Notes: a model not told the origin generated them from the letters alone. Shown: positions 1 to 8,689, numbered from the stretch's first letter. The stretch: 64,000 nucleotides of DNA from Methylocystis suflitae (GCF_024448135.1 NZ_JAMRYX010000091.1:1-64000), one strand, 5' to 3'. Translations and numbers: made by a program.

Positions 1-286
1 CGCCGTAGTAGCCGGAGCCGTAATAGCCGTAAGGGGCGCTCGCCGCGGCGCCGAGCGCGAGGCCGGTAGCCAGGCCAGCGACGCCCAACCCCACTCCAGC
101 GCCGCCATAGCCCCAGCGACCCCAGCCCGGGCGCCGCCAACCGCCATAGCCCCAGTAGCCGGCGCCGCCCCATCCCGGACCCCAACCCCAACGGTGCCAC
201 GCAGAGGCGGGAGTGGAGACTGACAAGGCGCCGACAAGCATGGTTGCGGCGAGCGCCGTGGTGAGCAGCTTGCGTGAGCTTTTCAT
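1..286 (-). CDS. Gly/Tyr/Trp-rich secreted protein, 3' end outside window
   Basis: Reading the minus strand from ATG at 286, the protein opens MKSSRKLLTTALAATML, a clear Sec signal peptide ending near TPASA. It continues into a low-complexity stretch rich in Gly, Trp and Tyr (GWGPGWGGAGYWGYGG), then an Ala/Gly segment and further Gly-Tyr repeats up to the window edge. A GGAG ribosome site lies a few bases upstream of the ATG. The frame is open for all 95 visible codons and the gene runs off the left end. Such proteins are common envelope proteins of unknown function in rhizobia-like bacteria; I assign no role. Confidence 0.75.
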   Translation of the reverse strand, partial: MKSSRKLLTTALAATMLVGALSVSTPASAWHRWGWGPGWGGAGYWGYGGWRRPGWGRWGYGGAGVGLGVAGLATGLALGAAASAPYGYYGSGYYG

Positions 287-634
287 TTCGAAATCTCCAG
301 GTTGCTGACAAGGCCCCCGGCCACCCCGTCTAACGCGAGCGTGATTTCCTTGTTCCGTCGACCGCTAAGCCGCGAAAGGGCGCGCTCCAGGTGTTTGCTT
401 TGCAGTGGGAGAGACCGGCCGCCCGCCCGCGACACGGCATGGCCGGGAGTCGACGGCCCCTTGTCGGCTCAAAAAGCTGAGTGAATTCGCACAGACGCCG
501 AAACGACAAAGGTTTTTTGAACTCAATCAGAAATTCAATTCGGAAAAAACAGCCAAGAACAAAATGCTCTCGTTCAGGGACAAAATAAAAAAGCGCCCAA
601 GTCGCGATTTGTAGAGATTTCTCGATTTACGGGA
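287..634. other. Intergenic stretch, no gene seen
   Basis: About 350 bases without a credible gene. Two short overlapping plus-strand frames exist (302-484 and 405-614), but both lack ribosome sites and their translations are Arg/Pro-rich, typical of random high-GC frames. The right part (about 480-610) is markedly richer in A and T than its surroundings. On the minus strand a T tract lies at about 583-592, downstream of the tRNA-Asp fragment, where a tRNA terminator would be expected, but the hairpin before it is weak. Confidence 0.5.
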
Positions 635-687
635 TGGCGAGAGAGAGGGGACTTGAACCCGCGACCTCCGGCGTGACAGTCCGGCGC
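635..687 (-). pseudogene. 3' fragment of tRNA-Asp (putative attachment-site repeat)
   Basis: These 53 bases match the 3' part of the intact tRNA-Asp at 4472-4524 at 51 of 53 positions (mismatches at 647/4484 and 680/4517), in the same orientation. They hold most of the anticodon arm including GTC, the T arm, the 3' acceptor strand and CCA. Similarity stops abruptly at 688, so the D arm and 5' acceptor strand are missing and the copy cannot fold into a tRNA. A truncated 3' copy distal to an intact tRNA is the usual footprint of a tRNA-targeting integrative element. An ancient tRNA duplication is the alternative. Confidence 0.8.
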
Positions 688-770
688 ATCGAAGGCCGCT
701 TTTTCAACATAATCCAAGAACTACAATGCCCCTCCCAGAGCGCATGCGCCCAAGGAATGCCTGGATCGCT

Positions 771-1169
771 ATGCCCAGCCGATGCAATCGCCGTTTGCGT
801 TGCCTCTTCACGATCGCGCTTACTTGCCTTTACCTGTTCGTGGCGGCGGGCGTTTCGATCAATGGAGCGCACGCCCGCGTGCAAAGCGCCTGTCACGGTT
901 ATGGCGACGGCGTCGCCCGATTAACGAGCCTTCCCGACTCCGCGACGCCCGGACCCTCGAACAGCGCCGCAGTGCAAAGCCCTGATGGCGGCGCGGCTGA
1001 CCACTTTGATTTTGGCTGCCAATTTTGTTCAGCGATCGTGAATCACACGAATGCGGTCGCGCCGCGTTTATTTATCGTCAGCACCCTCTTCCAAGACCGT
1101 AACTCTAGTTTGTTCGGTCAGTCTCGAGCGCGTCCCCCGCGACCTCCACAATCTTTTATCGCGTTCTAG
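771..1169 (+). CDS. Small secreted Cys-containing protein, possibly DUF2946-like
   Basis: An open frame begins at 726, with in-frame ATGs at 744 and 771. I use 771 because it leaves a short basic n-region (MPSRCNRRLR) before a hydrophobic segment (CLFTIALTCLYLFVAAGV) that looks like a signal peptide or membrane anchor. No strong ribosome site marks any of the starts. The mature part has a His/Cys-bearing motif (SACHGYGDG), a CQFC pair and an Arg/Pro-rich tail (RARPPRPP). This layout recalls the DUF2946 proteins often found near copper-resistance genes, but the match is by eye only. It precedes a copper operon in the same direction, which makes a metal-related role possible. Confidence 0.5.
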   Translation: MPSRCNRRLRCLFTIALTCLYLFVAAGVSINGAHARVQSACHGYGDGVARLTSLPDSATPGPSNSAAVQSPDGGAADHFDFGCQFCSAIVNHTNAVAPRLFIVSTLFQDRNSSLFGQSRARPPRPPQSFIAF

Positions 1170-1183
1170 TAGCTCGCCATCCC

Positions 1184-1199
1184 CGACGAATGTTCGTCG
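1184..1199. promoter_or_regulatory. Perfect 7-bp palindrome upstream of the copper operon
   Basis: CGACGAA, two bases, TTCGTCG forms a perfect inverted repeat between the stop codon at 1169 and the lipoprotein start at 1235. It has no T tract, so it does not look like a terminator. It could be an operator for a metal-responsive repressor, but I do not recognise the consensus and it may be chance. Confidence 0.25.
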
Positions 1200-1234
1200 T
1201 GGCGCGTAATGCCGCCTCGCGATAAGGGTTGATT

Positions 1235-1507
1235 ATGTTTATGGATTTATTCGCGCGCACCGCCATTTTCTGGCGGTTGCGAGCGACCCGAATAGCGCCG
1301 TGGGTGGCGCTCGCGTTTTTAGGCGCCTGCGCGCCGGGATCTGCGCCTGGCGTCGGGCCTGACCCGGTCGATCCAGCTGCGCCGGCGTCGAGAATGAAAG
1401 CGCATTCGTTCCTCGACTCCTATGTCTCGCGGCGCCCGGTCGAACCTTCGACGCGTTGGTCCAATGCGGCGCCGACGACTCTGCGTGGCTCGGAACAACC
1501 GCGATGA
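1235..1507 (+). CDS. Small lipoprotein, first gene of TolC/multicopper oxidase operon
   Basis: 90 residues from ATG 1235, preceded by an AGGG ribosome site six bases upstream. An in-frame TTG at 1229 also exists but is less well placed. The N-terminus is basic then hydrophobic and ends in a lipobox (FLGAC), so the protein is probably lipid-anchored at Cys about 32. The mature part is short, Pro/Ala-rich, and has a motif SFLDSYVSRRPVEPSTRW. The stop overlaps the start of the TolC gene (ATGA), so the two are translationally coupled. I do not recognise the family. Position suggests a small accessory lipoprotein of the efflux/oxidase cassette. Confidence 0.6.
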   Translation: MFMDLFARTAIFWRLRATRIAPWVALAFLGACAPGSAPGVGPDPVDPAAPASRMKAHSFLDSYVSRRPVEPSTRWSNAAPTTLRGSEQPR

Positions 1508-2961
1508 CGCGGGTTCTCTCGCCAGCGCATCTCCACCTCGCGGCGGCTGCGGGGTTGAGCGTGCTGCTGTCGTCATGCGCGAGCTTTTCGCCTGACGGCG
1601 GGGTGACTGTCGCTGCGCAAGCGGCTCGCCACGAGTTTGGGATGGATGTCGTTGCGCTGAGAAGCGACGAGGACGTTGATTGGGCCAAGTCTCGCATGGC
1701 GCAGCTGCTGAGGCGCCCCTTAACGATCGACTCTGCTGTAGAGATCGCGCTCCTCAATAATCGAGGTCTGCAGTCTGCCTTCAACCGCCTTGGCGTCGCC
1801 GAAGCGATCATGGCGCGCGAGAAATTGCCGCCCAATCCGACTTTCTCTTTCTCGCGCCTTGCCGGCCCTCTGGGGTCGGAAGTTGAAGGCGCGATCGTCG
1901 CGAATATTTTGGCGCTCGCGACCTGGCCTGCTCGCGCCGAAATCGCTGAGGACAGGTTTCGTGCGGCGCAATTTGAGGCTGCCGCAGAAACATTACGCCT
2001 CGGCTATGAGGCGCGCCGGGCCTATTTCCGCGCGGTCGGCGCGCGCGAGATCGCCAACTCGATCGGCGAGGTCAACCAATCGACCCAAGCCGTCGCCGCG
2101 CTCGCACGGCGGCTTGGCGAGACTGGCGCGGCGAGCCGCCTCGATCAAGCCAAAGAGCAACTTTCCTCGGCGGAAACAGCGACGCGGCTGGCGAGCGCAA
2201 GGTTGCAGGCCAGCAACGAACGCGAACACTTGATCCGAGTTCTTGGACTCTGGGGAATGGAAGTCAATTTCGTTTTGCCAAATGCGCTTTCGCCGCCGCC
2301 GTCACGGCCGCGTAGCCTGCCATATTTGGAACAGGACGCCATCGACCGCCGTATTGAGCTAAGAACCGCACATGCGGAGTTGAGCGCTCTTGCAAAAACG
2401 CTTGGCCTCATCGAGGCGACTCGTTTCATCAACCTCTTCGAGTTGTCGGGCGGGCATAAGGTTAAGACCGAAAGCCTCCCTAATCCGGAGAGCGGACTGA
2501 CGGAAACGACGCGCTTTCGCTTTTCAGGCGGCGCCGCGGCGATCCAAATACCGATTTTCGATTTCGGAGAGACGAAGGTCAGGCAAGCCGAACAAAGCTG
2601 GCTAGAAGCCGTCAATAGATTGACAAAAAAGGCGGTAGACGTCCGCTCGCAGGCGCGTCAGACGTATCGAAATTACCGCTATGCGCATGAGATCGCCCAA
2701 TTCCGAAAACGGGAAATTCTGGCGCTCCAGGCAATCGTCTCCGAAGAGATGCTGCGCCGCTATAATGGCATGTTGGTCGACGCCTTCCCGCTGCTGGAGA
2801 ATGCGCGCAAACGCGTATTGTTGCAGGCCGCCGCGATCGAAGCAAAGCGCGACTATTGGCTCGCCGAGACGGACCTGCGGGCGGCGATATCCGGACCCGC
2901 TGAGGCGATCGTCGGAATGGTCGGAGACGGCGCTGCTGAATTGGGAGTCGAACGCCCATGA
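1504..2961 (+). CDS. TolC-family outer-membrane lipoprotein, probable copper efflux channel
   Basis: 485 residues from ATG 1504, which overlaps the previous stop by four bases; the longer frame from 1456 is rejected because the signal sequence starts at MTRVLSPAHLHLAAAAGLSV. A lipobox LLSSC follows. The body is long amphipathic helix with two TolC-type repeats, including IEIALLNNRGLQSAFNRLGV-type text near residue 80 and RELATAHAEL-type text near residue 290. Outer-membrane efflux proteins of this family form the trimeric exit duct for RND or ABC pumps. No pump or membrane-fusion gene is adjacent, so the partner must be encoded elsewhere. The stop overlaps the multicopper oxidase start, giving a coupled cassette. 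Metal specificity is inferred from that neighbour. Confidence 0.85.
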   Translation: MTRVLSPAHLHLAAAAGLSVLLSSCASFSPDGGVTVAAQAARHEFGMDVVALRSDEDVDWAKSRMAQLLRRPLTIDSAVEIALLNNRGLQSAFNRLGVAEAIMAREKLPPNPTFSFSRLAGPLGSEVEGAIVANILALATWPARAEIAEDRFRAAQFEAAAETLRLGYEARRAYFRAVGAREIANSIGEVNQSTQAVAALARRLGETGAASRLDQAKEQLSSAETATRLASARLQASNEREHLIRVLGLWGMEVNFVLPNALSPPPSRPRSLPYLEQDAIDRRIELRTAHAELSALAKTLGLIEATRFINLFELSGGHKVKTESLPNPESGLTETTRFRFSGGAAAIQIPIFDFGETKVRQAEQSWLEAVNRLTKKAVDVRSQARQTYRNYRYAHEIAQFRKREILALQAIVSEEMLRRYNGMLVDAFPLLENARKRVLLQAAAIEAKRDYWLAETDLRAAISGPAEAIVGMVGDGAAELGVERP

Positions 2962-4352
2962 TCACGCATCATCGGTTGAGCCAGACGCTCATATCGAGAC
3001 GCAATTTTCTAACGTCGTCGCTCGCCGCGGCAAGCGTCAGTCTCATCAGCGGACGCGCGCAGACGGCGTCGCTTCCTGAAGTGGTTCGCATGACGAGCGC
3101 GACGACCCAGCCGCCGCAGCATCCGACCAGCGGACCGCACTATCGACCGGTCGTCACGCTCAACGGATGGTCTCTGCCGTTTCGGATGAATGGCGATTGG
3201 AAGGAATTTCACCTTGTCGCCGAGCCCGTCGAGCGCGAAATCGCGCCCGGGATGAAGGCCCGGCTCTGGGGGTATAACGGCCAATCGCCCGGCCCAACGA
3301 TTGAAGTTGTCGAAGGCGACAAAGTTCGCATCTTTGTAACGAACAATTTGCCGGAGCACACCTCGGTGCATTGGCATGGCGTTTTGCTGCCCGCGGGCAT
3401 GGATGGCGTGGGCGGGGTCACCCAGCCTCATATCCCGCCGGGCCGGACATTTGTTTATGAATTCCAGCTCAAGGGAAGCGGGACATTCATGTATCACCCG
3501 CATTCCGATGAAATGGTTCAGTTGGCGATGGGCATGATGGGAATGTTCATCTCACATCCTCGCGACCCGCATGAACGCCACGCCGATCGCGACTACGCAT
3601 TCGTTATGAGCGCTTATCGTTTCGATCCGGGAACATATCTTCCCAAGATATCGGAGATGACCGACTTCAACATCTGGGCATGGAACAGCAGGGTATTTCC
3701 CGGCATCGATCCGATGGTGGCGCGTATTAGCGACCGGGTCCGCATTCGCATGGCCAATCTGACGATGACCAATCACCCGATTCATATGCACGGCCATCAT
3801 TTCTCGGTGACAGGCACGGACGCTGGCTGGATTCCAGAGATGGCCCGATGGCCGGAGTCGACGACGGACGTTGCGGTCGGCGTCACCCGAACGATCGAAT
3901 TTGACGCCGCCTATCCCGGCGATTGGCCGATCCACTGCCACAAGTCGCATCACACGATGAACCCCATGGGACATGACGTGCGGAATTTTATCGGCGTAAA
4001 GACCGACCCGCGCTTGGCGAAGGCCATCCGCAAATTGGCGCCGGGCTATATGCCAATGGGCGCAACCGGCATGGCGGAGATGAGCGCGATGAAAATGCCG
4101 CTTCCCCCTAACACGTTGCCGATGATGACGGGCGAAGGCGCTTTCGGCCCCGCCGAGATGGGCGGCATGTTCAGCCTCGTTAAAATCCGCGAACAACTCG
4201 CGGATAACGATTATCGCGACCCGGGCCCCTATGATTATCCGCCCGGCACGGTCGCGCATGATGTTGAAGCGGCGCCGGTCAAAGGCCCAGCGCCGAAAGA
4301 TTCGACGCCGCTAGCGCCAACAGGGGGAGGCAACGAACCTCATCACCATTGA
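2958..4352 (+). CDS. Periplasmic multicopper oxidase (Tat-exported)
   Basis: 464 residues, starting in ATGA overlap with the TolC stop. The N-terminus carries a twin-arginine signal (SRRNFLTSSLAAASVSL). Four copper-ligand motifs are visible: HWHG near residue 138, YHPHSDE near 180, HPIHMHGHHF near 273 and HCHKSHHTMNPMGH near 328. These are the His clusters of type 1, 2 and 3 copper sites. The HCHKSHHTM form with a downstream Met is typical of the copper oxidases found beside TolC genes. The C-terminal third is Met- and Pro-rich and ends in His-His-His. The probable role is periplasmic Cu(I) oxidation or copper sequestration. It is distinct from the second oxidase at 10333-12000. Confidence 0.9.
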   Translation: MITHHRLSQTLISRRNFLTSSLAAASVSLISGRAQTASLPEVVRMTSATTQPPQHPTSGPHYRPVVTLNGWSLPFRMNGDWKEFHLVAEPVEREIAPGMKARLWGYNGQSPGPTIEVVEGDKVRIFVTNNLPEHTSVHWHGVLLPAGMDGVGGVTQPHIPPGRTFVYEFQLKGSGTFMYHPHSDEMVQLAMGMMGMFISHPRDPHERHADRDYAFVMSAYRFDPGTYLPKISEMTDFNIWAWNSRVFPGIDPMVARISDRVRIRMANLTMTNHPIHMHGHHFSVTGTDAGWIPEMARWPESTTDVAVGVTRTIEFDAAYPGDWPIHCHKSHHTMNPMGHDVRNFIGVKTDPRLAKAIRKLAPGYMPMGATGMAEMSAMKMPLPPNTLPMMTGEGAFGPAEMGGMFSLVKIREQLADNDYRDPGPYDYPPGTVAHDVEAAPVKGPAPKDSTPLAPTGGGNEPHHH

Positions 4353-4370
4353 CAAACGAGGATTAGCACG

Positions 4371-4466
4371 ATGGTGCTGAGCAGCCCGCGCAAGCCACAA
4401 GCGCGAGGCGCGCAATTGCCAAGAGCGGCTAAGCGGCGATTCGCAAATAATGCGGTAAACATTTGA
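4371..4466 (+). pseudogene. 31-codon stub after the oxidase, possibly a truncated operon gene
   Basis: An ATG at 4371 has a well-placed GAGGA about eight bases upstream and opens a 31-codon frame that stops just before the tRNA-Asp repeat. The product (MVLSSPRKPQARGAQLPRAA and 11 more residues) shows no signal peptide or known motif. In related cassettes the oxidase gene is often followed by a cupredoxin-like gene, so this may be the start of such a gene interrupted at the island edge. It could equally be noise. The good ribosome site is the only positive evidence. Confidence 0.3.
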
Positions 4467-4471
4467 TTTTA

Positions 4472-4548
<77 letters not shown>

Positions 4549-4576
4549 GCGGCGCGCTTGCGAACGCGAGAGGCGC

Positions 4577-4605
4577 CAGATAGCGCAGGCGCATCTTGAG
4601 GTCAA
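4577..4605 (-). promoter_or_regulatory. Sigma70-type promoter of tRNA-Asp
   Basis: On the minus strand TTGACC (4605-4600), a 17-base spacer and TATCTG (4582-4577) lie about 28 bases before the tRNA 5' end. The spacing and -35 match are good for a housekeeping promoter. This is inferred by inspection. Confidence 0.6.
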
Positions 4606-4768
4606 GGAAGTTCGCTTCCTGGATCGCGAAAAGGCTTGACAGTCTAAGCGTTCAGACGCGTCTAAGCCGGGTAACGCGAGCGCCCAGCTACTTGGCGTCA
4701 TCCCCTGACGTTCCTTTGCCTTTCCTTTGCGCCTGCATTAAGCCTCGCGCCATATAAGGAGACAGACG

Positions 4769-5038
4769 TTGGACGACGACATGCGCAGGCGGCGCATCCG
4801 GGTGCGCGCCTGGCGGCGAGGCATGCGCGAGATGGACATCCTGTTGGGAGGCTTCGTCGACGCGCGCGTCGAGACGCTTCCCGCGGAGGCGCTGGACGAA
4901 CTCGAGGCGCTGCTCGACCTGCCCGACGCCGCGGTGTTCCGATGGCTGTCGGGGGCTGAACAGCCTCCAGCCGAGCATGACACGTTGGTTCTGCGGCAGA
5001 TCATCGCCTTTCACCAACACGACGGGCCGATCCATTGA
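4769..5038 (+). CDS. sdhE: FAD assembly factor SdhE (succinate dehydrogenase assembly factor 2)
   Basis: 89 residues with the family signature in the first third (RRIRVRAWRRGMREMDILLG), including the RGM-x-E-x-D core that contacts the flavoprotein subunit. SdhE/SDHAF2 promotes covalent attachment of FAD to SdhA in the cytoplasm. The length is typical. I take the TTG at 4769 as the start because AAGGA lies eight bases upstream; the in-frame ATG at 4781 is too far from it. The stop overlaps the start of mfd, an arrangement common in alphaproteobacteria. A weak promoter-like TTGACA lies at 4636-4641. Confidence 0.9.
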   Translation: MDDDMRRRRIRVRAWRRGMREMDILLGGFVDARVETLPAEALDELEALLDLPDAAVFRWLSGAEQPPAEHDTLVLRQIIAFHQHDGPIH

Positions 5039-8000
5039 GCGCGGCTGCGACAAAGCTCAAGAAAGCGGCGGCGGGACTTCAAGCGGCGCGTAGCGGTCTC
5101 GTCAAAGGCCAAAGGCTGATTTTCGCCCATGCGCCGGACGGCTTCGACGCTTTCATCAGCGCCGATCTTGCGCGCGCGCTCGCGCGGGAGGCGGAAGGAC
5201 ACGCAGCGGTCTTCGTGCATGTCGCGCGTGACGGCGCGCGGTCGGCGGCCTTTCGCAACGCCCTGCGTTTCGCCAATCCCGACGTCGAAATCCTCGACAT
5301 TCCAGGATGGGACTGCCAGCCCTACGATCGCGTGTCGCCGCACGCCGGCGTGGTGGCGCGGCGCATGACGGCGCTTTCGCGCCTAACGCGCGCAAAATCC
5401 TCGTTTGAGCGTCCGCGCGTCGTCACGACGACCGTCGACTGCCTGTTGCAGCGCGTTCCGCCGCAAAAGATGGTGGCCGCGGAAAGCTTCGCCGCAGCGC
5501 CGGGCAATGTGGTGAAGCTCGACGAATTGGCGCTTTGGCTCGAGTCGAACGGGTATTTACGCGCCAGCACGGTGCGTGAAACCGGCGAATATGCGCAACG
5601 CGGCGGCATTGTCGATCTTTATCCGCCGGGTCTGCCGGCCCCGATCCGTCTCGATTTCTTCGGCGAAACGCTCGAGTCGATCCGCTCGTTCGATCCCGAT
5701 ACGCAACGCGCCACGGGGCAGCTCCGTTCGCTCGACCTGACGCCCATGAGCGAATTGCGGCTGACGAGCGAGACGATGCGCCGCTTCCGGCAGTCCTACG
5801 CCGCGCGCTTTGGCGGGCAGACGCGCGGCGACGCGCTTTATGAGACTGTCAGCGAAGGCCGGCGCTTCCACGGCATGGAGCATTGGTTGCCGCTCTTCTA
5901 CGAGCGGATGGATACGCTCTTCGATTATCTGGGCGAGGCGCCTGTCGTGCTCGATCCGCTTGTCGAGGACGCTGCGGCCGAGCGCGTCAAGCAGATCGAG
6001 GATTATTACGACGCACGCAAATATGCGCATGATCTCGATCCCGCCGCCTCAAACTATAAGCCGCTCGAACCGCGCGCGCTCTATCTGTCGCTTGACGAAT
6101 GGCGCGCCGCCATCGAGGGACGCGCGGCGGCGCAATTCACGCCTTTCACGGCGCATGAGGGCCAGAAAGCCATCGACTGCGGCGCGCGGCCTGGTCGCGA
6201 CTTTGCGCCCGAGCGCAACACGCCCGACGTCAACGTATTCCAGGCGGCCGCGGACCATGTCGAGGCGCTGCGCGACGCGGGCCGAACCGTCATCGTCACC
6301 GGCTGGTCCGAGGGCTCCTGCGAGCGGCTCGGCCATGTGCTCGTGGAACACGGCTTGCCCGACTTGCCGCGTGTCGCGTCGCTTCCGCAGGCGTTGTCGA
6401 AGGCCGTCTCCATAGCCGTTCTCGGGATCGAACACGGCTTCGAGACGGATGCTTACGCGGTTCTGGGCGAGCAGGACATTCTTGGCGATCGCTTCGTTCG
6501 TCGCCGCCGCAAACGCAAGCCCAACGAAAATCTCCTCGGCGAAGTCGCCGCGCTCGCCGCCGGCGATCTTGTCGTGCATGTCGATCACGGCATCGGCCGT
6601 TTCATCGGCCTCGAAACGATCTCCGCCGCCGGCGCGCCGCATGATTGCCTCGAGCTCCACTACGCTGGCGGCGACAAGCTCTATCTGCCGGTCGAAAACA
6701 TCGAGCTCTTGACGCGCTATGGCGGCGAGGACGCCGAAGCGCAGCTCGATCGCCTCGGCGGCGCCGGCTGGCAGTCGCGCAAGTCGCGGATGAAGAATCG
6801 CATCCGCGAAATGGCGAAAGGGCTCATCGAAATTGCGGCGCAGCGGCAGCTGCGCGAGGCGCCCAAGCTCGCCCCGCCGGAAGGACTCTACGACGAATTC
6901 TGCGCGCGCTTTCCTTATGATGAAACCGAGGATCAGCTCGCCGCCATCGATGCGACGCTCGATGATCTCGCCGCCGGTCGGCCGATGGATCGACTCGTTT
7001 GCGGCGACGTTGGTTTTGGCAAAACCGAGGTCGCGCTGCGCGCCGCCTTCTGCGCCGCCATCAACGGCAAGCAGGTGGCCGTCGTCGCGCCGACTACTTT
7101 GCTCGCGCGTCAGCATTACAAGACCTTCACCGAGCGCTTTGCGGGCCTGCCGGTGCGCATCGGACGATTGTCGCGAATGGTCGGCGCCGCGGAAACGCGC
7201 GAGACCAAGAAGGACCTCGCCGAGGGCCGAATCGAAATCTTGGTCGGCACGCATGCCGTGCTCGGCAAGACCGTGAGCTTCAAGGATCTTGGACTCGTCA
7301 TCATCGATGAGGAGCAGCATTTCGGCGTCGGCCATAAGGAGCGGCTGAAGGAGTTGCGCGCCGAGGTGCATGTTCTGACGCTCTCGGCGACGCCCATACC
7401 GCGCACGCTGCAGCTCGCGATGACGGGCGTGCGCGAGCTTTCGATCATCGCCACGCCGCCGATCGACCGGCTGGCGGTGCGCAGTTTCGTCTCGCCCTTC
7501 GATTCTCTCATCGTGCGTGAAGCGCTGCTGCGCGAGCGCTATCGCGGCGGCCAGGCCTTCTTCGTCTGTCCGCGCATCGAGGACCTCGAGGAAGCTGCTG
7601 CGTTTCTGCGCGAAAATGTGCCTGAGTCGAAATTTGTCCTGGCGCATGGGCAGATGAGCGCCAGCGAACTCGAGGACAAGATGTCGGCCTTCTGCGACGG
7701 CAAATTCGACATTCTGCTGTCGACGACGATCGTCGAGTCGGGCCTCGACATCCCACGCGCCAATACGCTGATCGTCTGGCGCGCCGATATGTTCGGCCTC
7801 GCGCAGCTCTATCAGCTGCGTGGCCGCGTCGGGCGCGCCAAATTGCGCGCTTATGCGCTGTTCACGACGCCCGCCAACCGCACGATCACGCCTCAGGCGC
7901 AAAAGCGTCTGGACGTGCTGCAGTCGCTGGATACGCTCGGCGCGGGCTTCCAACTCGCCAGTCACGATCTCGACATTCGCGGCGCCGGCAATCTGCTTGG

Positions 8001-8571
8001 CGAGGAGCAGTCGGGGCATATCAAGGAGGTGGGCTACGAGCTGTATCAGCAGATGCTCGCCGACGCGATCACGCTGCTGAAGGCTGGAGTCGAGGAGCCG
8101 CAGGAGGAAGCCTGGTCGCCGACGATCGCCATCGGCGCGCCGGTGACGATACCGGAAGACTATGTCGCCGACCTCACCCTGCGCCTGCAGCTCTATCGCC
8201 GTCTGTCGACGCTCGAAACGGATCAAGACATCGAAGCGTTCGCCGCCGAGATGATCGACCGTTTCGGTCCGATCCCGCCGGAAGTGGAGCAGCTCTTGGA
8301 GATCGTCGCGATCAAGGCGCTCTGCCGGCGGGCGCATGTCGAGAAGATCGACGCGGGCCCCAAGGGCGTCATCGTTGCGTTCCGTGAAGATAAATTCGCA
8401 AATCCCGCCGGGCTCGTGCGCTATGTCGCGGAGCAGAGGTCAAGCGCCAAAGTGCGTCCCGACATGCGCATCGTCTTCATCCGCGAATTCGAGAACACGA
8501 AACAGCGCCTCGCCGGCACGCGCCGAATTCTGCGCGCGCTCGTCGAGATCGCGGAGAAGAAGGCGGTTTAG
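5035..8571 (+). CDS. mfd: Transcription-repair coupling factor Mfd
   Basis: 1178 residues, full length for Mfd. The N-terminal UvrB-like module binds UvrA. A CarD-like RNA-polymerase interaction domain lies near residues 505-560 (GDLVVHVDHGIGRFIGLE). The SF2 motor follows: Walker A CGDVGFGKTEVALRAAF near 655, DEEQ box (IIDEEQHFGVGHKERLK) near 757, SATPIPRTLQLAM near 785, and helicase motif V/VI text (QLRGRVGRAK) near 925. The C-terminal TRCF domain is present. The protein displaces stalled RNA polymerase and recruits nucleotide excision repair. The start is TTG at 5035, overlapping sdhE, so translation is probably coupled and modest. Confidence 0.97.
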   Translation: MSAAATKLKKAAAGLQAARSGLVKGQRLIFAHAPDGFDAFISADLARALAREAEGHAAVFVHVARDGARSAAFRNALRFANPDVEILDIPGWDCQPYDRVSPHAGVVARRMTALSRLTRAKSSFERPRVVTTTVDCLLQRVPPQKMVAAESFAAAPGNVVKLDELALWLESNGYLRASTVRETGEYAQRGGIVDLYPPGLPAPIRLDFFGETLESIRSFDPDTQRATGQLRSLDLTPMSELRLTSETMRRFRQSYAARFGGQTRGDALYETVSEGRRFHGMEHWLPLFYERMDTLFDYLGEAPVVLDPLVEDAAAERVKQIEDYYDARKYAHDLDPAASNYKPLEPRALYLSLDEWRAAIEGRAAAQFTPFTAHEGQKAIDCGARPGRDFAPERNTPDVNVFQAAADHVEALRDAGRTVIVTGWSEGSCERLGHVLVEHGLPDLPRVASLPQALSKAVSIAVLGIEHGFETDAYAVLGEQDILGDRFVRRRRKRKPNENLLGEVAALAAGDLVVHVDHGIGRFIGLETISAAGAPHDCLELHYAGGDKLYLPVENIELLTRYGGEDAEAQLDRLGGAGWQSRKSRMKNRIREMAKGLIEIAAQRQLREAPKLAPPEGLYDEFCARFPYDETEDQLAAIDATLDDLAAGRPMDRLVCGDVGFGKTEVALRAAFCAAINGKQVAVVAPTTLLARQHYKTFTERFAGLPVRIGRLSRMVGAAETRETKKDLAEGRIEILVGTHAVLGKTVSFKDLGLVIIDEEQHFGVGHKERLKELRAEVHVLTLSATPIPRTLQLAMTGVRELSIIATPPIDRLAVRSFVSPFDSLIVREALLRERYRGGQAFFVCPRIEDLEEAAAFLRENVPESKFVLAHGQMSASELEDKMSAFCDGKFDILLSTTIVESGLDIPRANTLIVWRADMFGLAQLYQLRGRVGRAKLRAYALFTTPANRTITPQAQKRLDVLQSLDTLGAGFQLASHDLDIRGAGNLLGEEQSGHIKEVGYELYQQMLADAITLLKAGVEEPQEEAWSPTIAIGAPVTIPEDYVADLTLRLQLYRRLSTLETDQDIEAFAAEMIDRFGPIPPEVEQLLEIVAIKALCRRAHVEKIDAGPKGVIVAFREDKFANPAGLVRYVAEQRSSAKVRPDMRIVFIREFENTKQRLAGTRRILRALVEIAEKKAV

Positions 8572-8660
8572 CCTTGCCGAATTTCCTTCGCTGCGGCGCA
8601 TTCTTTCGCAGCTGCGAAAACAAAACTGCGGCAAAACGGCGCAAACATTTACTGTAGAAA

Positions 8661-8689
8661 TTGCGACACGAAAACCTAGCATTTTATAC
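8661..8689 (+). promoter_or_regulatory. Sigma70-type promoter of the small secreted protein gene
   Basis: TTGCGA (8661-8666), a 17-base spacer and TTATAC (8684-8689) lie about 80 bases before the ATG at 8768. The match to a housekeeping promoter is fair. The leader between promoter and gene contains the short repeat GCGCGCGTGAACGCGCGC. Confidence 0.5.

Noticed and set aside
302-614. Two short overlapping plus-strand frames left of the tRNA fragment
   Set aside because: No ribosome sites, Arg/Pro-rich random-looking products and no signal or domain.
6049-8337. 762-codon frame antisense to mfd
   Set aside because: It lies wholly opposite a full-length conserved gene, is Arg/Gln/Glu-rich low-information text and has no ribosome site. 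Long antisense frames are expected at this GC content.
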